Shown here: in pieces, positions 19,860-30,394 of the stretch
Numbering within the stretch: the stretch's first letter is position 1
How the letters are laid out: each line of letters begins with the position of its first letter
Assembly: GCA_030411725.1 (NCBI GenBank)
Contig: MU839845.1
Span: 248,001 to 312,000 of the forward strand
Direction of reading: 5' to 3'
Length of the DNA: 64,000 nucleotides
Source: Echria macrotheca
Taxonomy: Eukaryota > Ascomycota > Sordariomycetes > Sordariales > Schizotheciaceae
Translations under genes and position numbers: made by a program
The notes under the pieces: model-generated
The model's database searches: none
The model's input: only the letters and a program-made list of their open reading frames with translations
What the model was told of the DNA's origin: nothing

Positions 19860-21681
19860 ATGGACCTAGAATCGCCTTCCAAAGCGGAACTCGAAGCACT
19901 AATCAGGACCATATACAAGCCATCAAAGCCGAAACTCCAGGCCATTTGCTCGGTGAATGGCCTCCCCAAGACAGGAAACAAAGCCGACCTCCATGGTCGC
20001 CTAATCGAACGTGAGCATCTCTTGTCCATGCTCGCCTGGGCCTGTCACGGTCCTGCGACGAAATGCGACGAAGTTCGTCGACACGGTTCTGACATGGACA
20101 CAGTGATAAATGAGTCGGTGCGGAATCGCGATTTGAAGCGCTACAACGAAATCCGAGAAAGCGTGTACAAGGAGGCGGGACTTGTGCCGGCCATGGCTTC
20201 GGCTCCTTACGTCCCTGTTCGCGGCAACCCCATCCCCACTTCCCACCAACAACGATACGCTGCCCCGACCACATTCGCGCCTGCTCCGGCCTTTGCGCTT
20301 TCCAACGGCTCGCGACCAAACCCGGCCTTGACGCTCCAACAGGCCTCGTTGAACGCATCGATGGGCTACGACCGCAGTCCGGCGCAGATTGCGCCCGGCT
20401 TCCAGTTTAAAGCCAGCCCGTTTTACGAAGCCAAGGAACGTCTGGGCGAGGTCAAGATATGTGAGGGTGCGCTACTCGTTCGTGTCGCGGAGGGTATACT
20501 GACGAATGCTGGCAGTGATGGAGAGCCACCGCCACTCGGTGACCTTCAACGTGAGGGCCTCGGAGATACTCGGATACGCGAACAACCCTTCGATGCGGGT
20601 CATGGTATTTTGCGCCGCTGGCAACACGGGAGTGCAGGAAATAGCGTTCCCGCACCAGTGTGAGCTCAAGGTTAACGGCGGCGAGGTCAAGGCGAATATG
20701 CGAGGCTTGAAGAACAAGCCTGGGTCTACCCGGCCGCCTGACATCACAGATCTGCTCCGTCTGAAGCCTAGCAACTACAACAACACGGTCGAGTTCACCT
20801 ACGCGCTGACCAACAAGGTACGGGCGACTTTTCGTTTGTGCTCCAAGCTAGACCCGCTAATGTAGTCGCAGAAATTCTATCTCCTTCTTGTGTTGTGCAA
20901 GGCCATCTCAGTCTCCAAGCTTGTTGAGAATATCGAAAAGAAGATCAGAAAGGAGTCGGTGATTGCTGAGCGTGAGTTTTGTCACTGGATGCGACAGGGC
21001 AGGTGCTAATGTTTACAGTTACCAAGAAGGCAGATGACCCGGACATCGAGGCGACGTCGTTGAACTTGAGCCTGAAGTGTCCTCTTTCGTATTCGAGACT
21101 CAAGAACCCTTGTCGAGCCATCGGCTGTTCTCACATCCAGTGCTTTGATGCGACATCGTATCTCCAGCTTCAGGAGCAAGGCCCGCAGTGGGTCTGTCCT
21201 ATCTGCAACAAGCCGGCTCCATATGAACAGCTGGCCGTGGACGAGTAAGTTTGTGTCATGTGGTCACCGACTAGTACTGATGAGCTGTAGATATGTCCGC
21301 GAGATCGTGCGTTCGACGTCAGACTCGGTCGAACAGGTCACCATAGACCCCTATGGCAAATGGACCGAACCAGGGGCTAAGAACGAGACTAAAAAGGAGC
21401 CTAGAGTCGCAGCTTTACTCGACGATGACTTTGTCATTTCATCACCGAGCGCTCCATATAATCGGAACGGCTTCTCGTCCAGCGCGACACCGTCTCGGGG
21501 TCCGCCGTCGAGCGTCTACCTGGGCGGGACCGCAGTTGGGACCTCTCAGAATACCCCGGAGAGCGGGCGATCGTCCAGCAAACGCCCAGCCCCTGAGGTG
21601 ATTGATTTGACCCTCTCAGACGATGATGATCAGCCCCCGCCAAAGCGGGTCCAGTATGATCATTATGGGCCGCCGTACTAG
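19860..21681 (+). CDS. Siz/PIAS-type SUMO E3 ligase
   Basis: Six exons (19860-20010, 20104-20460, 20516-20817, 20872-20971, 21019-21244, 21291-21681) join in frame to 508 aa. Residues 1-45 form a SAP DNA-binding helix pair (LQAICSVNGLPKTGNKADLHGRL). About 145-290 is the PINIT domain (HSVTFNVRASEILGYANNPS onward). About 320-370 is the SP-RING zinc finger (LKCPLSYSRLKNPCRAIGCS, then HIQCFDA and WVCPICNK). The C-terminal tail is disordered and ends with EVIDLTLSDDDD, a textbook SUMO-interacting motif followed by acidic residues. The layout SAP-PINIT-SP-RING-SIM is that of S. pombe Pli1 and yeast Siz1/Siz2. These ligases move SUMO from Ubc9 to chromatin substrates. The start is the first ATG, and the SAP domain begins at once. 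Confidence 0.92.
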
Positions 21682-22406
21682 ATTGAGAGAAGAAGGGCAG
21701 GTTAGGAATTCCGGACGGCTTGTACAGTAGAGCATTTAGTCCGGTTTTTTATTCTTGGGATCAGCATAGATGGCGTTGGTACGTGGGATGGGCACTCTCT
21801 GGGGCGGGCGGTAACGACAGCGCGGCGTTTAAATGGACTCGGTATTGGGACCGGGAGGCGACTGAACGGTTGTGCTCTGCAGAGACAACCTTTCGGACTT
21901 GTATTGTAACAAGCAGTTATAATTTTGCGGTCTGCTACCTGGTGTTTTTGGGGTGTGCTCCTTTTGATCTGACCTTGTCTTGATGATATACTGCCTAAGT
22001 GAATTTGTGTTAACTAGCTGCATAGGATGGGGAAGCTGGCCCCTGTTTGTTGGAGCTCAGCGCGGGGTTCGCGGACAAGGAGAGTAAACTCCAAGCCGCC
22101 GCAACTTTATTTGAAAGAGAGCTTTGTGCCGCAGTTTATTCTACAGAGTTCACGAGACTTACGACGACCATCACGAGCCCAATCCGCACCTGGTCGACGA
22201 GTAACTGACCGCCGCCCGCCTTGACCGACGAGCCATTTTCAAGACCACCAGCTCCCCCATTGGGACTCTCACTCTTCCTCCTCTTCCAACCGTGTCTCTC
22301 TAGACAACACGACCGACCCCCAAACCCCCAAACCTTGCCTCCCAACTCCAACACACATACACACATCGTCTCAAGAGAGGGAGAAGGAAAGAATACCACC
22401 GCAAAA
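21682..22406. other. Intergenic SUMO ligase / trs33
   Basis: Tandem genes on the same strand flank this stretch. It holds the ligase 3' end and the trs33 promoter; the last 100 bp are C- and A-rich with a CACATACACACA word. No gene is seen. Confidence 0.5.
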
Positions 22407-23036
22407 ATGTCCTTCGACCCCGTAATGCCGCCCTACAACGCCTCCGACCCGCACGCGCGCTTCCTCGCCTCGTCGACGCTCGATTTTTTGTTGATCGAGC
22501 TGGTTCCGTTGACGTACCGCGTCGCGCAACAAGTCGATTCTCCGTCCCCGTCCACATCCCCTTCCCTGCCTTCCCAACCCCCCTCTTCACAACCCCCCAC
22601 AACCACCGGTCCCCAAACCATCACCACCACCACGCAAACCATTACAGGCGCGACATCGGAGGGTACGAGACCAGAGACCCTGGAAGAAGAAATAAAAGAC
22701 CAAGTATTCTACCGGCTGGAGAGTCTAGGGTACAGAGTCGGCCAGGGGCTGGTCGAGAGATTCTCAAGGGATCGGCCGCGGTTCGGGGATACGTTGGATG
22801 TGATCAAGTTTCTTTGCAAGGATTTGTGGACTTTGGTTTTTCGGAAGCAGGTTGATAATTTGAAGACTAATCATCGCGTGAGTGTTTTTTTATTGTCTCT
22901 GTCTGTTTCTTATGTTTTTTTTCTTGGAGGAATTTTTTTATGTGGTTTTTTTTTGTTGTCTCCCTTCTTGAATGTGTTTTTTTTTCTTACTCTCCTTTCT
23001 TTCTCATGAATTCTTTTCCTCTCACTTCTTATGTGT

Positions 23037-23081
<45 letters not shown>

Positions 23082-23440
23082 CCTTCTTGAATGTGTTGGA
23101 GAGAGAAAGTTACTAATACGGGGGGTGGGTATTATGTAGGGGGTCTATGTACTCACGGATAACGCGTTCCGGCCGTTTTCGAGGATGAGTGCCGAGATGG
23201 GCGGGGGGGCTGTTTTGAGGGCGCAACCTGTGAGTTTTGTTTGTGTCATGATCTAACATGAGAAGGGGTGTGGAGAACTAACCGGAGAAAAAATAGTTTT
23301 TGTGGTTTCCGTGTGGGATTGTACGCGGTGCGTTGGCGGCCATGGGGATTAATGCCACTGTGCAGGCCGAGACGAGTGAATTGCCTGGCGCGGTGTTTCA
23401 GATCAAGACTTTGGGGGTGATCAGTAAGGCGGTGGCGTGA
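22407..23440 (+). CDS. trs33: TRAPP complex subunit Trs33 (TRAPPC6-like)
   Basis: Exons 22407-22877, 23140-23229 and 23297-23440 join in frame to 234 aa. The first helix region (SSTLDFLLIELVPLTYRVAQ) is separated from the rest by a Ser/Pro/Thr-rich insert (about residues 48-85). The Bet3/TRAPP fold then resumes with QVFYRLESLGYRVGQGLVERF, DVIKFLCKDLWTLVF, GVYVLTDNAFRPFSRMS and FLWFPCGIVRGALAAMGI. This order matches Trs33, a core subunit of the TRAPP exchange factor for Rab1/Ypt1 in ER-Golgi traffic. The first intron is unusually long for this window (262 nt) and full of poly-T and CT repeats. Confidence 0.92.
23033..23090 (+). repeat. (CT)n microsatellite inside trs33 intron 1
   Basis: About 24 CT units run in a row within the 262-nt first intron of trs33, next to several long T-runs and upstream of the TACTAATAC-like branch point. 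Confidence 0.95.
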
Positions 23441-24887
23441 TATCCTCCCAAGAATCTGGATGGGATACGGGACAGATGATAGAGTGGGAGTGGTATACAT
23501 AGGAGGGTGAGTGAGGGGCTGCTCAGGGATGTCTAGGCATGGCGGAATACCAAGACGGGACGGGACTATTACAGCTGTCTTGACGGTTGGTTGGCTGGTT
23601 GGACTGGCTCTGTCAGAGTTGGACTGGCGTTACAGCACATATAGAACGGACAGGAGTTACCGGGGACACAGGAACACAGCATGCGATGAGATAGAGTCAA
23701 AGGCAGGCAGGCAAGGCGTATGGCGTTGGGAACTTGAGACTTGAGAGACTCGTGTATTCTATTCTATACCTATACCTATACCTAAAGAAATACTTGAAAT
23801 ATAATAATCGTTCTGCTTGTGCTCTGAGATGCAGAGTATAACACGTGGTTCAGGGGTGAACTGGCATTACAATACACAGACGGAATAGAGGAAAGGGGGT
23901 TACCAGGGACGGGTACATAGCATACCTGGTATCAGAACATCAGGCAGCAGGCGTTGGCGTTGGCATAAGGAACTTGAGACTAGTGTACCTATATACGTAT
24001 ACCCAACGGAATGCTTCAAAATAAAATATATAGAGTATCAAAGCTGGGGGCCATAGGGTAAACGCGGAATTACAACACACGTAGAGAGAAAAGGGAGTTA
24101 CCAGGCAACCAGGGACGGGGATATTGCATAGCATCAAAACAGCGGGTACCAGACGATGGCGATGGCGTTAGACTGAGACTAGTATATCTATCCAAACCCC
24201 CCTCGGAATGTTCAATGTTACAATACTCGTTCAAGAAGATACAAATTGTAAAAGCCAGTTCGGAGTGGACTGCTTCACAACTCGATATAATCCGGAGAGG
24301 AAAAGGAGTTACCAGGGACTGGTATGAGATAAAGGCATATGGCGCTAGGAACAGGAGACTAGTATGTACTTGTATATCTAACCCCCCTTCGAAATGTTCA
24401 ACAATGCAATACTCGTTCAACAAGACACGAATTGTAAAAGCTAGTTCAGAGGTGAACTGACTTCACAACTCACATATTCCATAAAGGAAAAGAGCTACCA
24501 GGGACAAACGTAGGACAAAAGCATACGGCGTAAGATTTTGAGACCAGTATATCTATACCCATCGAAATGCTCTAATGCAATAATTGTTCTACAAGACACA
24601 AGCCATCCAACCCGTTAACCTCCATCCGAGCCAATGGCGTCAACTTCCAACCGTCCAACCAATAGCACATGCAGAGGAGCTCGGTTCGTACCGCATCTGC
24701 CGCCAAACCGTCCGGGGCATTCTTGCTCGGAGCGGAAGCTCATTACCGTCATTACAGCCTGGCGCATCATCAGCCACTTGCACTTGGTTCTATTTTGTTC
24801 TATCGTCCGTTTCTGGCTACCGGCCGCCAAACATGCCAAAGAACACAACCGGGGAAAGGGGTAACTTGGCCAAATAACGGGGGTTCT
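23441..24887. other. Convergent intergenic region trs33 / mdh
   Basis: Apart from the tandem array, nothing recognisable is present. A short (CTATAC)n run lies near 23760-23782. The last 280 bp before the mdh stop contain no supportable gene. Confidence 0.5.
23580..24605. repeat. Degenerate tandem array, five ~185-245-bp units
   Basis: The phrase GGAGTTACCAGGGAC or a variant recurs at 23653, 23896, 24094, 24305 and 24491. Spacings are about 243, 198, 211 and 186 bp. Each unit also carries, in the same order, an AAGGCRTAYGGCGTT-like word, GAGACTAGTRTA, a run like CTATACC, and GAAATGYTTCAA, then TTCAGAGGTGAACTG and an ACAAC(T)CACATA-type word. The units are diverged by substitutions and small indels and have no coding frame. 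They lie in the space between trs33 and malate dehydrogenase. Confidence 0.75.
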
Positions 24888-26169
24888 TTACTTCTGGGGA
24901 GGGTTGTGGGCAAAGCTAACACCCTTCTCAATGTTGTCCTTCAAGCCCTTGACGGCAACCTCGAGGAGCGCCTTCTCCTTGTCCGTGATGTCGCCAAGAA
25001 TGTTGATGGCCTTTTCGGCACCGTTGGGCTACTCTTTGTTAGTCACTGAACTCCCACCAAGACAAAACACTTACTCCAAGCTCAACTGGCACCGAGAAAA
25101 AGTCAACACCGGCAATCTTCCGGATCTCGTCGCCACCCGGAACACCAGGGAGGTAAATGTAGCTGGGCTCAACAAGCCCCTTGGTGCCCTTGGCCGCCTT
25201 GAGGAGCTTCTCGGCGAATCTAATTCTGTTAGATACTGCAGGAGATGGTTTTCATTGGCTTACCTGTAACCAGCATAGGCCATAGACAAAGTGGCAGAGC
25301 CCAAACCATCCTTGGCCTTGACGACTTCATCGCCGCCAAACTGGACGCGCTTGACAAGGTCGTTGTACTTGTCATCGGGGATCGTGACCGAGGGAGTCAC
25401 CTTGCTGAAGAGAGGGACGATGGTGTCGCCAGAGTGGCCGCCGATGACAGGCACCGTGAGCTCTTGCGGGTTCGCCTTGCCGGCAACCTCAGCCACAAAG
25501 GTCTCGGCACGGACAATATCCAGAGTGGTAACACCAAAGAGACGCTGGGGGTTGAAGACGCCCTTGGACTTAAGAACCTCGGCCGAGATCGGCACTGTCG
25601 AGTTGACAGGGTTGGAAATGACGAGGATGAACGCCTTGGGGGCGACCTCAGCCGCGACCTCGATCAGGCCCTTGACGATGCCGGCATTGATGTTGAAGAG
25701 ATCATCACGGGTCATACCAGGCTTGCCTGTCAGGTGTCAGCCTTGTCGCAATATAGTACCGAAGCTCACATACGGGGAATGCCAGCCGGGATGACAATGA
25801 TGTCGGCATCCTTGAAAGCAGCCTTGGCGCCGTCGTTGGGGGGAAGGTAGCCAGTGGTTTTCTACACCTGTCAGCACTGCCATCTCGAACGTTTGTCTGG
25901 ACTCACCGCATTCGACGAGATGTGAGACAGATCGGCCGCGACGCCGGGCGTGTTGACCACATCGTAGAGAGCAAGCTCGTCAACCAGCGGGGAGAGCTTC
26001 AGGAGCAGGGACAGCGGCTGGCGGGGTAGATGTCAGCTTCCATGATCGCAAGCGACGCAAGAGAACAGACCTGTCCAATGCCACCAGAGGCGCCGGCAAC
26101 AACTGTCCAAGGTCAACATTGAGGGCACAAATCACGCAGGGCAATTAGAAACGAACCAGCTTTGACCAT
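24888..26169 (-). CDS. Malate dehydrogenase, NAD-dependent, cytosolic form
   Basis: Seven exons are read from ATGGTCAAAGCTG at 26169 to a TAA at 24888. The first two are tiny (13 and 32 nt, 26169-26157 and 26102-26071). The protein, about 330 aa, begins MVKAVVAGASGGIGQPLSLL, so the GxxGxxG nucleotide-binding loop is at the very N-terminus and no mitochondrial presequence is present. Later motifs are IPRKPGMTRDDLFNINAGI (substrate Arg residues), VISNPVNSTVPI, and GGHSGDTIVPL with the catalytic His. The end is SFAHNPPQK, without a peroxisomal SKL-type signal. It interconverts malate and oxaloacetate with NAD. Lack of targeting signals suggests the cytosolic isoenzyme. An alternative upstream exon adding a presequence was looked for and not seen. 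Confidence 0.93.
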
Positions 26170-26984
26170 TTTGTCGATATCGGAGATACTGCAGGAGGTG
26201 CGGGGTGAAGAAGAACAAGAGGTCGCGATGCTGTACAAGTCAGTACTTGGTGGTTGAGTCTAGTCAATGCGAGGCGCACCTGGGTCAACTACAATCTGAC
26301 GGAAAGTGAAGAAGGACTAGGTTGGCAACAAACGGAGCAATGGATGGTCAAGTAGGTTCTAGACGGCGGGATGCCGACGCAATTCCGCGAGATTTGGCGG
26401 GGTCCGAGGCAGAGAGACACGCCGGACAAGGAGGGGTGAAGTTGCCCCGCGTTCTTGTGTTCCGCTGCGACGTGGTGAGGGGCACCCGTGTCTGCCGCCT
26501 CCAGACCCAATGGCGCAATGCATCCAATTTGCCGGTGACACTCTTCGGCACAGTAGCGAAGTTGGTCTCCTAAAAGCGGAAACACGGGCAAACACTTGGC
26601 CCATCTTCATGTGTTTCGACTCATACAATCGTGAATCCGCGGGCCACCAGACATGTGCCCAGCTTCCGAGGGCCGAGTTCGGGTCGGCGGGCGGGAATAG
26701 GAGCACCATCGGGAAGGACCGGCCACTTGTCGACATCCACTCTGATGTCACATTTATAGTCACTCAAAAGGAACTCACCTGGTCGTGGCATACAGATAGC
26801 TCCCTCCACGGCCATACAAGACTTGGTGTCATCGTTTTTTTTGTTTGGATATCAACAAACGCCGTGACCATTGCTGGATGCAGACTGGCAATCCCATTCC
26901 GGCCTATTGCCTCCCAATCCGTCCATCCATGCCGTGACTCGCATATAGAGACATCCCTAGACAACCCGCTCCAACTAAAACCGT
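26170..26984. other. Intergenic mdh / eL28
   Basis: This 815-bp stretch holds the mdh promoter and the eL28 3' untranslated region. Frames of 100-175 aa on both strands look like chance. Confidence 0.5.
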
Positions 26985-27636
26985 CTAGTTCGCAGCCGCA
27001 TGCTTGCCGCGGGTCTTCTTGGGGGGGTCCTCCTTGACGGGCCTCTGGGACCGCCGGATGGCGCTGGCACGGGCAACGGCGGCTTGTCGGAGGTCGCCCC
27101 GGTAGCCGGACTTGGCAACCTGGCTGGCGATGCTCTTGTAGGTCCTGGGAACAGGTCAGCATCCTACAGCCATCGTCTGTGCCTGGGTATACACACTTGC
27201 GGGAGCTCTTGTTCTTGCCGTAGGTGACCTTGTAGAGACCGGTCGCGGGCTTGTTGGCGGAACCGGGCTTCTTGGAGATCACCTGGACGCCGCCCTTCTC
27301 GTTGGGAACGATACCGACAGCCTAACCCGCGCACATTAGTCTCCTCTCAATCAAGGGTTCGCTCGGTCCGAAGTACCTTGTCGTTAACGAAACCGGCATG
27401 CTGTACAGAATTAGCTCCTCGTCCCTCTCCAAGATCTTATTAGAGCCATACCGTGCGGCTGTGGATGTTGGTGAGGTTGAGGGGATCACGGGAGAACTGG
27501 GCAGCGCCGCCATATGTTCTCTTCACGAGGAAGGCATTCTGCTTCCCTGGGTCGCATTAGCTTCGCACGCCCAGGATTTTGTAGACGGCAACTCACGGGT
27601 GATCTCCCAGATCAGGTCGGCGGAAATGTTGGACAT
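26985..27636 (-). CDS. 60S ribosomal protein eL28
   Basis: Five exons are read from MSNISADLIWEITR at 27636 to HAAN-stop at 26985, about 150 aa. Exon 1 is 27636-27597 and exon 2 starts at 27546. The peptide runs KQNAFLVKRTYGGAAQFSRD, PLNLTNIHSRT, HAGFVNDKAVGIVPNEKGGV, KPATGLYKVTYGKNKSSRKTYKS, then a basic C-terminal tail (SQRPVKEDPPKKTRGKHAAN). This is the eL28 family (S. pombe rpl44), a large-subunit protein absent from budding yeast. Four introns in a very short gene, clustered near the 5' end, is usual for fungal ribosomal-protein genes. Confidence 0.92.
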
Positions 27637-28234
27637 TTTGGGAGTGATTTGGGCGGATTGTCTTGGATGGTGAGAGAGGCAATCGGATCCAAGTGACTTT
27701 TCTCGAGACCTCGAATTTCGGAATGCGCACCCTGGATTTTTGGCTGCCAGGTCTCGACTGTGGGCTCGCTAATGTTTCTGGTTCGGGGCTAGTCGCAGCT
27801 GTACGTACCGGTTCCACTTTTGTTCTGGAAATGATCCGTGCGCTGTTCAGCCTTGCTCCTGGGCCGTCGCATCCGATCCGTCATCTGGTTACGGAGACAA
27901 GTGGGCTACGCGGCGCATCACGCCAGCTGCATCAGCTTTCTCCTGACACAACCAACGATCTTCCGTCGATGGAGTCGTCAATACCTCCGGCCTAGCACTT
28001 TGATGGACAGATCCTCTGGCTGTGCGACACATGTGAAATTGTAATTCGAATCTCGAAGCAAGGAGAACGTCCTGGTTTAGGTATGCAAAGTCTCCATCTT
28101 CACATTTCAACATACATCCCAAGTGCTGATCTTTCTCGGTCCAGACATTCACCATCCACTCATTCACCACTCATTCCCTTTCGTTCTCCATACCACCGAA
28201 CCAAACCACACCGACCCGACACCCCGAACAAAAG
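27637..28234. promoter_or_regulatory. Divergent promoter region eL28 / UPF0357
   Basis: This 598-bp region lies between two outward-facing starts. The last 100 bp before 28235 are CA-rich and purine-poor, typical of fungal 5' leaders. No gene is seen. Confidence 0.5.
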
Positions 28235-28654
28235 ATGGCCTACCTCCTCTACTCCCTCACCCTCCTAACCCTCGTAACCGGCACCCTCCTATACCTCACC
28301 CGTGCCCGCTGGCTCCCCGCCTTCCAAGCAACAGCCTCCAACATCGCCGCCCGCCTCGAATCCGTGTCCTTCCCCGGCTCCGACTACCTCTACTCGCGCC
28401 TCCCGAGCTCGTTTGCAGGCGACATGGACGCCGGCCTGTCGTCGTCCAACTTTGATTTGTCAGGCAACGTCGAGGCGGGCGACTCGCGCGCGGGGCTCGA
28501 CGACGACGCGAAGCGCGAGATCCTCAAGATTATGAAGCGTCGCCGGCTCCGCTTTGACGAGGCGAGGCGGGTGTACATGGAGCAGCGCTTTCAAGCGAAC
28601 GGGATCGGGGCGGACGGGAGGCCGAGGGATCCCAAGTTTGTGAGCTTCTCTTAG
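28235..28654 (+). CDS. UPF0357 small membrane protein (YCL012C-like)
   Basis: This is a single 139-aa frame. An N-terminal membrane helix (MAYLLYSLTLLTLVTGTLLY, residues 1-20) is followed by a soluble part. The conserved family core is GLSSSNFDLSGNVEAGDSRA, then a helix DDDAKREILKIMKRRRLRF, and the end DEARRVYMEQRFQANGIGAD with GRPRDPKFVSFS. This matches fungal UPF0357 proteins from first to last residue. The function is unknown. The length is normal for the family and there are no introns. Confidence 0.88.
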   Translation: MAYLLYSLTLLTLVTGTLLYLTRARWLPAFQATASNIAARLESVSFPGSDYLYSRLPSSFAGDMDAGLSSSNFDLSGNVEAGDSRAGLDDDAKREILKIMKRRRLRFDEARRVYMEQRFQANGIGADGRPRDPKFVSFS

Positions 28655-29288
28655 ACCCCCCCCCCCGACGTGGGGCTAGGGCTAGGGATGAGAGGAGCAG
28701 TGTGAGAGTTGGTCTAGGAGGGGGTTCGAGAGACTTATCGGAGTAATGTTGTGGGCGGAAGCGTTGAATTTTTCTGGTTTTTCGTGTTCACGGTTGGGGA
28801 AGAGCAACTTCCGATATTCTTTGTCGCATCCGACTTTTTTCCTTGTGTATTTGTTTCGATCTAGCTTGCACGGCGTTGAAGGGTTCAGGGGTCGGGGGTT
28901 TGTCTGTTGATGTGGAGAGCGTATCATCATTACATATTCGGGGGGATGAACAGAAGCTGTGTCTCTGTGAACGCATAACTGTGCCGTCACTCTTGCACGT
29001 ACAACGACGAGAATATATAATGAGACTCATCTCCAGTCTTGACATCCTGTCAAACACAACCGGCATTGTATCTTGTCTCATTTCCAAGTTTTGCTCCCCT
29101 ATCAAGCCCCAACGCCAGTAGCTCTGCCACGCCGTATTACAACATTTACATCAAGAGGGATATATACAATCGAATTAGGGACCACCTTGCTGTCGAGCGT
29201 TTGAGCAGTCTTTCCACCAGCTATTTACCCTTCCTCCCAGTCATCCTCCATTAATCATGATAGCTCCCAACCACGGCGCCACTCCCAC
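28655..29288. other. Convergent intergenic UPF0357 / erg3
   Basis: It begins with a C-run just after the UPF0357 stop. No gene is seen; both 3' untranslated regions fall here. Confidence 0.5.
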
Positions 29289-30394
29289 TCACTTCGTCTT
29301 CCTTGTCTCTGTCGTCTCCTGAGCACCATACTCGCGGTCATCCTCTCCCTCCACCTCCTTCAGCGTCTCCTCCATGACCTGGACCTGCTTCTCCCACGTC
29401 TTCTTGCTCATCTTGGCCTCCTTCTCAAACAGCTCGGCATCCGGCTCGCGATAGCTGCCGCCCAGACGATCCCAAAAGGTCGTGTACTGACCATAGTTGT
29501 AGTTGAAGGCAAAGTGGTGCACGCTGTGGCAGGCGGCGCCGTTGATGACGGCGTTGTTCGCGTAGTACTCGCCGTCGTGGATCATGATGGTCCAGAAGTT
29601 GATAAAGACAAAGAGTCCAACATACGCGAGCTTCTGCAGCGGGAAGATGAAGGGGAAAACGTGGTACGGCACGCTCTGGGCCCAGCCGTCGATGGGGTGG
29701 AAGGCGTGGCTGGCGTAGGGCGTCGGCATGATCCACTTGTGGTGCGGCTTGTGCAGGTGCTTGTAGACGAGCGGGTGGTGCAGGCCGCGGTGGATCAGGT
29801 AAATAAAACAGTCGGTGAAGGCGAGAAAGAGCGGGAACTGGAGGATGTCGTACCAGAGCCCCGGCCCGTCGGCCGTCGTGTCGTAGAGCTTGCTGTACCC
29901 GCGGACTTCGGCGACGAGGGCGGGGAATGTCAGGAGGGCCATGACGGGCAGTGCCTGGTTCGCCTGCTTGATCTCGAGGTAGACCTGGTTCTTGAGGAAC
30001 TTGGGGTGTTCCATCGTCTTCTTGTCGAACACAAAGTAGTACGAGAGCGACGCGAAGATGTAGTAGACAATGAGGCCGAAAATCCTATCGGCAATAGTCA
30101 GCGGTGCGTTTTGAGGACAGAAAAGCTTCTGCAGGACTCTACGTACCACATAATCAAAAACAGCGATACGCTCTGGCGGAAGATGTTGTCTCGGGGCCAT
30201 GCACTCATGTAGGCGGCGTCCGAGGGCTCAAAGGAAAAGAGCTTCGTCGCGGGCTTATACTCCCATTGCGAAAAGGCCCTGGCGCTGGCATTCGCCGGGA
30301 CATGGTCGGGGAAGTTGTGGAGTTTGGCCGGCAGCATCCATGCGTACATGAAATCGAACATGAACGTGTCGGTAACCTCGAGGACGATATCCAT
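29289..30394 (-). CDS. erg3: Sterol C-5(6) desaturase (Erg3)
   Basis: Exons 30394-30147 and 30084-29289, around a 62-nt intron, give 347 aa from MDIVLEVTDTFMFDF. Several membrane helices precede the fatty-acid-hydroxylase domain. Its three iron-binding histidine boxes are HRGLHH, HKPHHKW (after YKHL) and HSVHHFAFNYNYGQY. These correspond to HX3HH, HX2HH and HX2HH of the family. Erg3 is an ER enzyme that introduces the C-5 double bond late in ergosterol synthesis; loss of the enzyme alters azole response. The C-terminus is charged (KEVEGEDDREYGAQETTETR). An upstream in-frame start at 30478 would add 28 hydrophobic/Ala-rich residues; I prefer 30394 because family members start near MD-V. Confidence 0.93.

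Noticed and set aside
26169..26340. Possible upstream exon giving malate dehydrogenase a mitochondrial presequence
   Set aside because: No in-frame ATG with a basic amphipathic stretch and a matching donor was found; the MVKAVVAGASGG start fits cytosolic isoenzymes.
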